From positions 1 through 34,580 of the forward strand of contig CAZFLD010000048.1 of the NCBI GenBank assembly GCA_964519835.1: a stretch of 34,580 bases of DNA, written 5' to 3'. The DNA comes from CAZFLD01 sp964519835 (lineage in GTDB: Bacteria; Spirochaetota; Spirochaetia; DSM-27196; CAZFLD01). Each line of letters begins with the position of its first letter. Positions within the stretch are counted from its first letter, which is position 1. Under the pieces are notes generated by a model. That model was not told where the DNA came from and made no database searches. It saw only the letters and a list, made by a program, of their open reading frames with translations. Of this stretch, positions 1 to 7,804 are shown piece after piece. Position numbers and translations under genes: made by a program.

Positions 1-932
1 GGCGTAACACCTTCGGTAGTAAAGACCTGACCGCTGTAGCCCGCAAACAGGTCTACCGTTACAGACTCACCCGGTTCGAGAATGCCGATCACGGCGGACT
101 CCGTGGGTGCATCCATAAAGTTCTCCTGGAAAAAGGAGACCGCGACGTTTGTTATGGGAAAATCTTCCACGTTGGTGATGGTGGTGGAACCTATGGGATT
201 GTGAACGTAGTAGCTCTGCATTGCAGCAAAAACCGTGTCGACCGACGTTTCGCTGAAGCTGATGCTTCGAAACTCAGTGATGCTGTCGGGGTCCGTGCCG
301 AGGCGGAAGGTGGCCGAGAAGCCGACGCCGAACACAAGCCCGTTGAAGCGGTCAAGCTCAGGTAATCCGATCGAGTGCAGGTATTTTATGTTGGGGTAGA
401 CTTCTATTCCGATGTTGAACGTGGGCGACAGGGCAAGTCGCCCGCCGAGGCCGGCTAGAAAATAGAGGTTCCCACGCGGCTCGCCGCCGACCGGATCGAT
501 GTTTGGAAAAATGCTTTGGGAGATGCCGGCAAACACGTCGCCGCCGAACTCGAACTCCTTGGAAATCTTGGTAATGGCCGCTGCACCTACCCCGCCATAG
601 ATGTGCTGATGGTCCCAGAAATCCTCTTTGTCCGGGTTGGATCGGTCTACATCGTCTACGATAATGGTCCCGAGCCGCACCTGGGGCTGGAGCCATGGAA
701 TGCCCGGGATAGGGAGCCGGCCGAGGACGGCGATTTCCGTTGCCTGCACGTCGACACGGTAATCCGCGAGCGGCGTGAGGGTCTGAAACTCCACGCCGGC
801 CGAGAATGGGTATGCGTAATACTCGTCAAGGCTGAGATCGGTAATCTGTGCGAACGGGGCGGGCGTCGCGAGCAACACCAACGCGGTAGCCACGGATAGT
901 CGCTTTGCACGCCCGCCCAACGGTTGCTTCAT
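1..932 (-). CDS. Exported beta-rich protein, C-terminus cut off by window edge
   Basis: An uninterrupted minus-strand frame runs from an ATG at 932 off the left edge of the window, so about 310 residues are visible and the C-terminus is missing. The first about 29 residues look like a signal peptide: a basic start, a hydrophobic stretch (SVATALVLLATPAP), then an AQ cleavage context. Residues about 35-210 are rich in alternating aromatic and hydrophobic residues and glycine, as in outer-membrane beta-barrels. A second beta-rich segment follows, with alternating Val/Thr/Ile and a GEPGESVTV-like style. I do not recognise the family. GGGGAG lies just 2 nt before the ATG, and an extended -10 lies further upstream. 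It diverges from the TPR protein at 1067. Presumed cell-envelope location is inference from the signal peptide and composition. Confidence 0.7.
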   Translation of the reverse strand, partial: MKQPLGGRAKRLSVATALVLLATPAPFAQITDLSLDEYYAYPFSAGVEFQTLTPLADYRVDVQATEIAVLGRLPIPGIPWLQPQVRLGTIIVDDVDRSNPDKEDFWDHQHIYGGVGAAAITKISKEFEFGGDVFAGISQSIFPNIDPVGGEPRGNLYFLAGLGGRLALSPTFNIGIEVYPNIKYLHSIGLPELDRFNGLVFGVGFSATFRLGTDPDSITEFRSISFSETSVDTVFAAMQSYYVHNPIGSTTITNVEDFPITNVAVSFFQENFMDAPTESAVIGILEPGESVTVDLFAGYSGQVFTTEGVT

Positions 933-974
933 TGCTCCCCTGTGCAAGCCTTCCGTAAACAAAGCTCACCGCGT

Positions 975-983
975 ATTATATCA
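975..983 (-). promoter_or_regulatory. Extended -10 promoter element for the minus-strand exported protein
   Basis: Read on the minus strand, this is TGATATAAT: a perfect TATAAT with the TG of an extended -10. No good -35 is visible, which is usual for extended -10 promoters. The start codon at 932 would lie about 36 nt into the transcript. Confidence 0.55.
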
Positions 984-1012
984 GAAGAGGATTTTGTTTT
1001 GCGACGGTCACG

Positions 1013-1041
1013 CTGATTTTTTTGCGGGTTTGCCGTATATT
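1013..1041 (+). promoter_or_regulatory. Candidate promoter of the FecR/TPR protein gene
   Basis: CTGATT (1013-1018), a 17-nt spacer and TATATT (1036-1041, 5 of 6 to consensus) would start transcription near 1048, about 19 nt before the ATG at 1067. An alternative -10 (TACTAT, 1051-1056) has a 15-nt spacer from TTGCCG. The region is AT-rich and sits between divergent genes. Confidence 0.4.
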
Positions 1042-1066
1042 TTGCATAGATACTATAGGGGGAAAC

Positions 1067-1960
1067 ATGACAATACGACGGATAACCTTTGTGTTGCTTC
1101 TACTCGCAATTGCAGTTACGGGAGCAGTTGCACAGGAGCTAGTCGTGGAATATGTGGAAGGCTATTTGGAGTTACGTGACTCCGGTAGTTGGTACGAGCT
1201 ATACATCGGAGACGTGGTTGATCGTGACGACGTTATCCGACTAGACGAGGGGGCTTACGCTGAACTGTCCGACGGTTTGGTGACTATCCGGTTAACCCGT
1301 GCGGCAACATACGAGATGGAGGACCTTCTGGACTCCGTACAGAATCAACAGCGGGCGAACATCGGTTCGCTGGTGGCAAACCGCCTTGGGCGCATGACAA
1401 ACAGCGACGACCGCGGGGCTACTACCGTTGGCGGGGTCCGCGCTTCGGAAGCCGCAACCGAGGACAGGCTGCAATGGGCGGGCGGCGCGGACGTCGATGA
1501 GCTTGTCGAAGAGGGCATACGTATGCTCGACGAAGGCGACTACCTCGAGGCTTTTTACATCTTCGAAGAGGCTTACGAGTACAGCTCCTTTGAAGAGGAG
1601 GGCGATTTCCTCTTTCTTATGGGCTATGCCTTGGCATTGGAGGGAGACGTCGGCGAAGCATTGAGCTACTACGAAGATGCCGCCCTCGAGCCGGACAGTG
1701 AGTACTACGACGATTACATGATGGCCTATGCCCAGCTACTTATCGAGACCTTTGCCTTTGAGGATGCCGTTGCGCTCCTCGAGGAGTACGTCGAGGAATC
1801 CGAGGACGACTACGATCGGCAGTATGGCTACCTTCTCCTCGGTATTGCCTTTGACGGAGCAGGTGACGCCGACGCGTCCGAGGCAGCATTGGAAGAGGCC
1901 GCGGACATCGATGCCGACGGCGACATCACCAATGCCGCTATGGCGATGCTCGAAAGCTAA
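1067..1960 (+). CDS. Exported FecR-like / tetratricopeptide-repeat protein
   Basis: A 297-residue protein. Residues 1-23 form a signal peptide (TIRR, then a leucine/isoleucine core, ending AVAQ). Residues about 25-90 resemble a FecR-type beta-helical domain: a short repeated V-x-G/L-x-L pattern with GDVVDRDDVIRL and an AELSDG turn. Residues about 140-295 are helical, very acidic, and show degenerate TPR-like repeats (alternating small residues, Y-x-x-A and E-E-A). An in-frame start exists 45 nt upstream, but ATG 1067 places the signal peptide at the N-terminus and has GGGGGA just upstream. It is probably periplasmic or envelope-associated, as a scaffold for protein-protein contacts. The exact role is unknown. 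Its stop codon overlaps the birA stop on the other strand. Confidence 0.8.
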   Translation: MTIRRITFVLLLLAIAVTGAVAQELVVEYVEGYLELRDSGSWYELYIGDVVDRDDVIRLDEGAYAELSDGLVTIRLTRAATYEMEDLLDSVQNQQRANIGSLVANRLGRMTNSDDRGATTVGGVRASEAATEDRLQWAGGADVDELVEEGIRMLDEGDYLEAFYIFEEAYEYSSFEEEGDFLFLMGYALALEGDVGEALSYYEDAALEPDSEYYDDYMMAYAQLLIETFAFEDAVALLEEYVEESEDDYDRQYGYLLLGIAFDGAGDADASEAALEEAADIDADGDITNAAMAMLES

Positions 1961-2760
1961 GACTTGTTGTTTCGGCCGCGCTTGCGGCTGACCGGAACCG
2001 GGCCGAGGATTTCCGCCGAAGCGTGGTGCTCCTCGGCCGTTCCGTCTATCGGGAACACAACCAAGAGCCCTTCCGCATCTACACCCTTTACCACGGCATG
2101 TGTAGTGTTGGTGCCAGCCTTGAGTTCTACCGTCATGTCCAAGTAGTGGAGCTTCTCCGTGATTTGGGTGTGGAAGTCGGAGCGTTGAAGTTCCGCATAG
2201 AGGCGCGGCAAGAGCAGGCAGAATAGGTCGAGGGGTTCGACTTTCCGACCGGCAGCCCGCCGGAGTGATGTTGCGGTCAATCGCATCACCCGCGGCAGCT
2301 TGCGCATGTTGCAGTTTACGCCGACACCGAGGTAGGCTTCCTTCCCGCGTCTTTCACCGAGAATCCCCCCAACCTTTTTCCCGTTCACCAGTACGTCGTT
2401 TGGCCATTTGATAGTTGTGGGTAGCGACAATTCTTTGTCAATCGTCACCGCCAGCGCCAGTCCGGCCCGCAGGGAGAGGGTCGCCGGAACCGTCGCCTGG
2501 TAGTCCTCGACGTCCCGAAGCAACAGCGTAAAGGACAGACTCGTCTCCGGCGGCGAAAACCAGATTCTGTCCGCAAACCGTCCGCGCCCCGCGGTCTGAT
2601 GGCCGGCAATGATGATGGTCCCCGACGGGTATCCCTGGCGAGCGAGGTTTTTGGCGTCCACCATCGTGGAGTCGGTTTCCGGCTTGAAAAAGATAGGCGA
2701 GTTGTTGAAAGGGTTTTCCAGTGCCAGGCGCTGCATGTTCACAGAGTACCCTGGACTCAC
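1957..2760 (-). CDS. birA: Biotin--[acetyl-CoA-carboxylase] ligase, class I
   Basis: Attaches biotin, via biotinyl-5'-AMP, to the biotin-carrier lysine of carboxylases in the cytoplasm. The biotin/ATP loop GRGRF is visible within GHQTAGRGRF, as are the KWPNDVLV motif, the GGILGE segment and a C-terminal SH3-like barrel region. There is no N-terminal winged helix, so this is the class I (non-repressor) form. At 267 residues it fits that class. The listed GTG start at 2760 has only a G-run directly in front. An internal ATG at 2736 (8 codons later) is a serious alternative: promoter-like TTGTCG and TACTCT place a transcription start on it. The gene converges on the FecR/TPR gene, with the two stop codons overlapping by 3 nt. 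Confidence 0.93.
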   Translation of the reverse strand: MSPGYSVNMQRLALENPFNNSPIFFKPETDSTMVDAKNLARQGYPSGTIIIAGHQTAGRGRFADRIWFSPPETSLSFTLLLRDVEDYQATVPATLSLRAGLALAVTIDKELSLPTTIKWPNDVLVNGKKVGGILGERRGKEAYLGVGVNCNMRKLPRVMRLTATSLRRAAGRKVEPLDLFCLLLPRLYAELQRSDFHTQITEKLHYLDMTVELKAGTNTTHAVVKGVDAEGLLVVFPIDGTAEEHHASAEILGPVPVSRKRGRNNKS

Positions 2761-2811
2761 CCCCGCGACAATCGGGAGAGGCCGAAGTAATCATAGAGTA
2801 TTCCCTGGACT
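2743..2811. repeat. Imperfect direct repeat in the birA-zwf divergent region
   Basis: AGAGTACCCTGGACT at 2743-2757 recurs at 2795-2811 as AGAGTATTCCCTGGACT, with a 2-nt insertion. GTTCAC precedes the first copy (2737-2742) and follows the second (2813-2818). In the second position this TTCACA is the proposed zwf -35 box. It may be a remnant of local duplication or a paired binding site. Confidence 0.55.
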
Positions 2812-2813
2812 AG

Positions 2814-2842
2814 TTCACATTTTCTTTTGTGCCCGCCATAGT
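2814..2842 (+). promoter_or_regulatory. zwf promoter, predicted to give a leaderless mRNA
   Basis: TTCACA (2814-2819, 5 of 6 to the -35 consensus), a 17-nt spacer and CATAGT (2837-2842, 4 of 6). Six bases (2843-2848) separate the -10 box from the ATG at 2849, so the expected start of transcription coincides with the start codon. No Shine-Dalgarno sequence precedes zwf. Confidence 0.55.
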
Positions 2843-2848
2843 TGGCTT

Positions 2849-4336
2849 ATGGTCGAGAATCCCCTCTTCGAAGGACTTGAGCTCATCCGCGAAGCTCCCC
2901 CGTTTGTGATCTACATTTTTGGCGTTACGGGTGATTTGACCGACAAGAAGCTTATGCCCGCGCTCTTTTCACTCTTTATCAAAGGGAATATTACCCGCTT
3001 CCGGATAGTCGGGTTCGCGCGTCGCGATTGGACGGACGAGTTTTTCCGTGATCGTGCCGCAAACATGATCCAAGGCGTGGCCGGGGCATCCGACGAGCAG
3101 CGTACGGCATTTTTGAGCCGGCTTTCCTACCTTCAATCAACATTCGAAGAGGAGGCCGGGTACAAAAAGATGGACGAGTACACACACGACATCAAAAACC
3201 GCGTGTATTACCTGTCCACGCCACCGTCTAACTACGAGACGATAATCACAATGCTTGGAGAACACGGTCGCGTCGAGAGCCGAGAGGGGTTTACCCGTAT
3301 TGTCGTGGAGAAACCGTTTGGTCGCGATCTCGAGAGCGCCGGCAGACTAAATCAGCTGCTGGCAAAGTACTTCAGGGAGCCGGAAATCTTCCGCATCGAC
3401 CACTACTTGGGAAAAGAGACGGTTCAAAACATCATGTTGCTCCGGTTCGGTAACTCAATTCTTGAGCCGATCTGGAACAGCAAGTATGTCGACCACATCG
3501 AGATCACGGTTGCGGAGAGCATCGGCGTCGGCACACGGGCGAACTACTACGAAAGATCCGGTGCGGTAAGGGATATGGTGCAAAACCACCTGCTGCAGTT
3601 GCTGAGCCTCACGATGATGGAACCTCCGTCGAATCTGTCCGCCGACGCGATCCGGGGCGAAAAAGTCAAAGTTGTCGGCGCGCTCCGGCCGGTCTCCTCC
3701 GACGATGTCGATAGACGGACGGTTAGGGCCCAGTACGGCCCAGGATTCGTCGACGGCGATCCGGTCCCCGGCTACAAGGACGAGGAAGGCATCGCCGAAA
3801 ACAGCACAACGGAAACCTACGTAGCCTTGTGCCTTTACGTGGATACTTGGCGATGGTCCGGTGTACCGGTGTTTGTGCGCTCGGGCAAAAGACTGGCACG
3901 GAAGGTGAGTGAGATTGCCGTGCAGTTTACCGACGTTCCGCATATGCTTTTCCCGCTGTCCCAACCCGGCCGAAACCGGAACACGTTGATCATTCGTATA
4001 CAGCCCAACGAGGGTGCAACTTTGATCATGAACTCAAAGATTCCCGGCCACACGATATCGATGCGGCCGGTAAACATGGACTTTAGCTACGGCGACAGCT
4101 TTGGCGAGGAAGCGCCCGACGCCTACGAACGCCTTCTGCTCGATGCCATCGTCGGCGATTCGACCTTGTACACCCGACGTGACGAAATTGAGGCCTCTTG
4201 GCGGTTTATTACCGGCGTGCACGATTCGTGGCGACAAGCGGGGTCTCCCGTGCACGATTACATGCCGGGAAGCGTCGGACCCGACGCTTCCACCGCCATG
4301 ATCACTAGTTACGGGAGGCGATGGCGACGTATATGA
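2849..4336 (+). CDS. zwf: Glucose-6-phosphate 1-dehydrogenase
   Basis: Oxidises glucose-6-phosphate to 6-phosphogluconolactone with NAD(P)+, the entry step of the oxidative pentose phosphate pathway. At 495 residues it has the usual family length. The nucleotide-binding loop is GVTGDLTDKK (residues about 25-34), where most family members have GASGDL(A/T)KKK. The active-site signature RIDHYLGKE is at about residues 181-189 and contains the catalytic His. The frame stays open upstream to 2609, but that extension lies antisense to birA and has no family character, so ATG 2849 is chosen. It has no Shine-Dalgarno, and the promoter position predicts a leaderless transcript. Its stop codon overlaps the opcA start region, so the two are an operon. 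Confidence 0.96.
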   Translation: MVENPLFEGLELIREAPPFVIYIFGVTGDLTDKKLMPALFSLFIKGNITRFRIVGFARRDWTDEFFRDRAANMIQGVAGASDEQRTAFLSRLSYLQSTFEEEAGYKKMDEYTHDIKNRVYYLSTPPSNYETIITMLGEHGRVESREGFTRIVVEKPFGRDLESAGRLNQLLAKYFREPEIFRIDHYLGKETVQNIMLLRFGNSILEPIWNSKYVDHIEITVAESIGVGTRANYYERSGAVRDMVQNHLLQLLSLTMMEPPSNLSADAIRGEKVKVVGALRPVSSDDVDRRTVRAQYGPGFVDGDPVPGYKDEEGIAENSTTETYVALCLYVDTWRWSGVPVFVRSGKRLARKVSEIAVQFTDVPHMLFPLSQPGRNRNTLIIRIQPNEGATLIMNSKIPGHTISMRPVNMDFSYGDSFGEEAPDAYERLLLDAIVGDSTLYTRRDEIEASWRFITGVHDSWRQAGSPVHDYMPGSVGPDASTAMITSYGRRWRRI

Positions 4337-5388
4337 CAATAGACATAGCTGCGATTGAACGTCAGGTAGCCGAGCTCGAGCGGAAAAACGCCTCGGCTTA
4401 CACCCGGACGACGCTTTTTAACCTGGTTGTGGTCGTCGACGAGCGGGATCAAGTGCGCGTGGACAAGACGCTTTCCCGGCTGCTCGGTCGGAGGGCGGCC
4501 CGAATCGTGCAGATTGTCGACACCGACGATGCGGAGACCTCGGTTGCCGTTTCGGCCCGGTGTATGAGGGCGGACAATAATCAGAGTGTCTGCTTTCAGG
4601 AGATTATCCTTCGTAACGGCGAGGATGACGTGGCCGGCGCACCCGGCACGTGGACGCCTCTGCTCATCCGCGATCTACCAACCTACGTCTTGTGGGCAAA
4701 GCCCGTCGTTGGGATCGACCCAGGCGCCCCCGTGTTTACCGTTGCTCTCGAGTCTGCGGACAAGTTTCTCTTCGACTCGGCGCTTGTTTCGCTCAGCGGT
4801 CTACCGGATCGAGCGGAAGAAACCCCGGCGCCCGCGCCGAAACCGGCACGCGTACTAGGCGCCGTAACGGAGCTCATCCTGGCGGCAGCTCCCGGTGACA
4901 CCGCGGTAAGCGATTTTGCATGGCGGAGACTTGCACCGGTGCAGGGACTTATCGCCAAAGCCTTTGACGGGGTGGGCAGAGAGAATCTCGAGAGCTACTT
5001 CGCCGCGGTGGAGACCGTCGAGGTGAGGGGATTCTCGCCGGTGGAGGCCACGTTGCTCTTCGGTTGGCTCGTGTCACGCCTCGAAAATCGAGGCTTTTGT
5101 CGGATTTACACTCCAGGGCCGGACGGCACAACCGGCAACGAGCCGGATCTTACTTCGGCGGGCATCGAGGTCGAGATATCGTTCCGAGAGGAAGCGCTCG
5201 CCGGTCGCGACGCAAACCCGATACGGGTAGGCGTCAAAAACGACGGATGTGCCGACGTCGAGGGGCCGGGCAATCCTCCGCGGAGGCAGGCAGCCTCTAT
5301 ACCCACCGACGGCGATATTCTTCTTTCCGAGGTGGACACCGAGGGACGCGATTATTTGTATCGAGAGGCAATAAAAGCGCTTGCGTAA
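4321..5388 (+). CDS. opcA: Glucose-6-phosphate dehydrogenase assembly protein OpcA
   Basis: OpcA is known from cyanobacteria and actinobacteria as a G6PDH partner that promotes oligomer assembly and activity. This 355-residue protein carries family hallmarks: an N-terminal TRTTLFNLVVV strand, a CFQEIIL segment and LLIRDLPTYVLWA near residue 120. Its position directly after zwf supports the call. Two starts are possible. ATG 4321 has GGGAGG only 2 nt upstream, and ATG 4333 overlaps the zwf TGA as ATGA, with the same GGGAGG 14 nt away. Either implies translational coupling to zwf. A less conserved Ala/Pro-rich stretch lies around residues 160-175. Confidence 0.9.
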   Translation: MATYMTIDIAAIERQVAELERKNASAYTRTTLFNLVVVVDERDQVRVDKTLSRLLGRRAARIVQIVDTDDAETSVAVSARCMRADNNQSVCFQEIILRNGEDDVAGAPGTWTPLLIRDLPTYVLWAKPVVGIDPGAPVFTVALESADKFLFDSALVSLSGLPDRAEETPAPAPKPARVLGAVTELILAAAPGDTAVSDFAWRRLAPVQGLIAKAFDGVGRENLESYFAAVETVEVRGFSPVEATLLFGWLVSRLENRGFCRIYTPGPDGTTGNEPDLTSAGIEVEISFREEALAGRDANPIRVGVKNDGCADVEGPGNPPRRQAASIPTDGDILLSEVDTEGRDYLYREAIKALA

Positions 5389-5423
5389 CCCTGCGCCATG
5401 GTGTAGTTTTATGCACCAGATTG

Positions 5424-5435
5424 GTATATTTATAC
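5424..5435. promoter_or_regulatory. Candidate ArgR operator overlapping the argR promoter
   Basis: GTATATTTATAC is an inverted repeat of two 5-bp arms (GTATA/TATAC) around TT. It resembles the AT-rich symmetric ARG box bound by ArgR/AhrC repressors. It contains the best -10 box (TATATT, 5425-5430) and ends 4 nt before the argR ATG, which fits autoregulation of the arg operon. No clear -35 box is seen. Confidence 0.5.
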
Positions 5436-5439
5436 TGAA

Positions 5440-5910
5440 ATGAAGCAACGAACAAATCGCCTAAAGACCATCAAGCGTCTTATTCGCGAGAATCGAATAG
5501 ACAATCAAGAGACGCTTCTACGCTTCTTGGTGAATGAGGGATACAACGTGACGCAGGCTACTCTCTCCAGAGATCTCAAAACCCTCAAGGTTGGAAAGGT
5601 CTCGGAGGGACACGACGGATATCACTATACGCTCACCGGCGAGGGCGGCTTCGAAGAGCCCGAGCAGGCGTTTATCCAAGACTTTCAACGGGGTTTTGTC
5701 GGGGTTGAGTTCAGCGCGAACCTCGGCGTTATCCGGACACTGACCGGCCACGCGGACAGCGTCGCAATCGCCCTCGACAGCCTCCACATAGACGATATCC
5801 TCGGCACCGTCGCGGGAGACGACACCGTTGTCGCCATTTTCCGCGAAGGCGCCGACGGCGACGCCGTTTTCAAAGAACTCCGTAGCAGATTTCCGGAACT
5901 CGAGGGCTAA
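5440..5910 (+). CDS. argR: Arginine repressor ArgR
   Basis: An arginine-responsive DNA-binding repressor of arginine biosynthesis. It has 156 residues, the standard length. Residues 1-70 form the winged helix with the recognition segment QATLSRDLKTL. Residues about 85-155 form the hexamerisation and arginine-binding domain, with GVIRTLTGHADSVAIALD and the GTVAGDDTVVAIFR signature, which includes the paired aspartates that contact arginine. It is the first gene of argR-argC-argB-argD, and the argC start follows its stop by 2 nt. There is no Shine-Dalgarno. With the TATATT -10 box the transcript would begin only about 3 nt before the ATG, so it may be nearly leaderless. A palindrome over the promoter suggests self-repression. 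Confidence 0.96.
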   Translation: MKQRTNRLKTIKRLIRENRIDNQETLLRFLVNEGYNVTQATLSRDLKTLKVGKVSEGHDGYHYTLTGEGGFEEPEQAFIQDFQRGFVGVEFSANLGVIRTLTGHADSVAIALDSLHIDDILGTVAGDDTVVAIFREGADGDAVFKELRSRFPELEG

Positions 5911-5912
5911 CC

Positions 5913-6986
5913 GTGTACCTTGCCGTGTATGGGGCGACCGGGTACGCCGGCGCCATGCTCATCGATATCCTTGTATCTCATCCGCAGGTCGAACGGCTCG
6001 TGGCAGTCTCCTCGTCTCAGTCCGGTGCGAGAGTAGGGGAGCTGTTTCCATTTTTGTCCAACGCCGATCGTTTGACGGAAAGAACCGGGCACGGCCTTGC
6101 CGCGGAAGGCGGCGGTCGAGGCGTGTTGGAGCCGATTGCGATCAGCCCGGACGAAGCCGCCGGGCGCGATTTCGACGCCGTGTTTTCGGCCCTGCCGCAC
6201 CTCGCGTCCGCCGCCGTTATGGAGCCGTTTTTGGGGAAGGTGCCGGTCATCGACCTCTCGGCGGACTTCAGGCTAAAAAGCGCCACCTCCTTCGAAGCCG
6301 CCTACGGCGAATCCCAACCCAGGCCCGACCTCCAGGCGGCCGCCGTCTACGGGTTGCCCGAGCTCCACCGGGAGCGGATCGCCGGCGCCGAGCTCATCGC
6401 GAATCCCGGCTGCTACCCGACCGCCACGATTCTCGCCCTGAATCCACTGGTGACGGCGGGTGGCTTTGTCGGTCAAATCCACGTTGCAGCCATGTCGGGA
6501 ATATCCGGCGCCGGTCGCAAGGCCTCCGAGCGCCTCCTGTTTTCGGAACGGACCGAAAACGTAAATGCCTACGCTCCCGGAACGGCGCATCGACACGTTC
6601 CGGAAATTGCCGAGCAACTAAACCTCGCCACCTCACGACTATCCTTTGTGCCACACCTCGTGCCGATCAAGCAGGGCATAGCGGTCACCGCCTTTGTCGA
6701 GCTGCAACCAGGCTCCGCGTCTTCCGCGCGTATCGAATCGCTTTACGCCGACCGCTACGCCGATGAGCCGTGGGTGCAGTTTGTTGGATCGCGGATCCCT
6801 GAAACACGGAACGTCCGTGGCAGTAATCGATGTGACATTGGCATTTGTGTTGAAGCGGACACGGTGATGGTGTTTTCGGTCATCGACAACTTGGTCAAGG
6901 GTGCCGCAGGCCAAGCAGTTCAGAACTTCAATATTCGATTTGGATTCGACGAGGCGGCCGGCCTGCGCCGGCGAGGAGATCTGTGA
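5913..6986 (+). CDS. argC: N-acetyl-gamma-glutamyl-phosphate reductase
   Basis: Reduces N-acetylglutamyl-5-phosphate to N-acetylglutamate semialdehyde with NADPH, the third step of arginine synthesis. It has 357 residues. The Rossmann motif GATGYAG is at residues 7-13. The catalytic cysteine lies in IANPGCYPTA, and a SGISGAGRK segment and the PHLVPIKQG region with the conserved histidine follow. It starts with GTG 2 nt after the argR stop, and no strong Shine-Dalgarno is seen, so coupling to argR is likely. Its stop overlaps the argB start region. Confidence 0.96.
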   Translation: MYLAVYGATGYAGAMLIDILVSHPQVERLVAVSSSQSGARVGELFPFLSNADRLTERTGHGLAAEGGGRGVLEPIAISPDEAAGRDFDAVFSALPHLASAAVMEPFLGKVPVIDLSADFRLKSATSFEAAYGESQPRPDLQAAAVYGLPELHRERIAGAELIANPGCYPTATILALNPLVTAGGFVGQIHVAAMSGISGAGRKASERLLFSERTENVNAYAPGTAHRHVPEIAEQLNLATSRLSFVPHLVPIKQGIAVTAFVELQPGSASSARIESLYADRYADEPWVQFVGSRIPETRNVRGSNRCDIGICVEADTVMVFSVIDNLVKGAAGQAVQNFNIRFGFDEAAGLRRRGDL

Positions 6987-7804
6987 TGGCGGCGGAGCAT
7001 TCGACAGTTCTCATAAAGGTCGGCGGCCGCCCGGCGGAGGATGCGCAGGCGCTTGCCGTTTTTGCGCAGGAGGTCACGGGGCTCTTCGGCGGAGGCACAC
7101 CTGTTGTAGTCGTACACGGCGGAGGCGGGCTGCTGTCGCAATACAGTCGGCGCCTCGGGCTCGAGCCCGAGTTCAAGGACGGCATCAGATTGACCCGAGT
7201 TGACGAAATGCCGTTGGTCGACATGGTGTTGGCCGGTCTTGTGAACAAGACTCTCGTGCGGACCTTTGTCGCGTGTGGTGCGAAGGCCGTGGGTGTCTGT
7301 GGGGCGGACGCGGGCACCGTGGTGGGCGAACCGATACATGCGGCCGGCCGAACAGGACGTGTGTCCGTCATTGATGTTGCGCTCGTGCGCGATTTGTTAC
7401 GCGCCGGGTATCTGCCGATTGTGGCACCGCCTTCGGCGGACGCGGCCGGCGGACCGCTCAACATCAACGCCGACGAGGTGGCGTTGGCGCTTTCGGAGGC
7501 ACTGGGGGCCGCCAAGCTGGTCTTTGTCTCCGACGTGCCCGGAATCCTCGACGGCTCGCGCCGCTTGCCTTTGGTTGACCGGGAGTCCGGGCAGAGGCTA
7601 ATCGCCGATGGTGTGGTACGTGGTGGAATGATTCCCAAGCTCCGAGCCTCGTTCGAGGCGCTTGCGAAGGGCGTCGGTGAGGTCGTGGTCGGCTCATATC
7701 GGACGGCAGGAGACCTGGCGGCTCTACTCAGCGGTGAGGCGGGGACCCGGGTTGTATCAGAAGCGGTGAAGGAGGCCCACAGTGGCGTCGGCAGTTCGGA
7801 ATAA
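6986..7804 (+). CDS. argB: Acetylglutamate kinase
   Basis: Phosphorylates N-acetylglutamate with ATP, the second step of arginine synthesis. It belongs to the amino-acid kinase fold. Visible are the N-terminal LIKVGG loop, the HGGGG substrate loop, the NKTLVRTF segment, the VSDVPGILDG nucleotide region and the GGMIPKL motif near the C-terminus. ATG 6986 is chosen because GAGGAG lies about 8 nt upstream. A GTG directly before it (6983) would add one residue. The argC stop overlaps this start (TGATG). The protein has 272 residues, normal for the family. Confidence 0.95.
   Translation: MAAEHSTVLIKVGGRPAEDAQALAVFAQEVTGLFGGGTPVVVVHGGGGLLSQYSRRLGLEPEFKDGIRLTRVDEMPLVDMVLAGLVNKTLVRTFVACGAKAVGVCGADAGTVVGEPIHAAGRTGRVSVIDVALVRDLLRAGYLPIVAPPSADAAGGPLNINADEVALALSEALGAAKLVFVSDVPGILDGSRRLPLVDRESGQRLIADGVVRGGMIPKLRASFEALAKGVGEVVVGSYRTAGDLAALLSGEAGTRVVSEAVKEAHSGVGSSE

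Noticed and set aside
2609..2848. 80-residue N-terminal extension of zwf in frame
   Set aside because: It lies antisense to birA, has no G6PDH family character, and ATG 2849 gives the normal length and fits the promoter.
5828..6766. Long plus-strand frame across the argR/argC junction
   Set aside because: It is Arg/Ser-rich with no domain character and overlaps argC, whose product is unmistakable.
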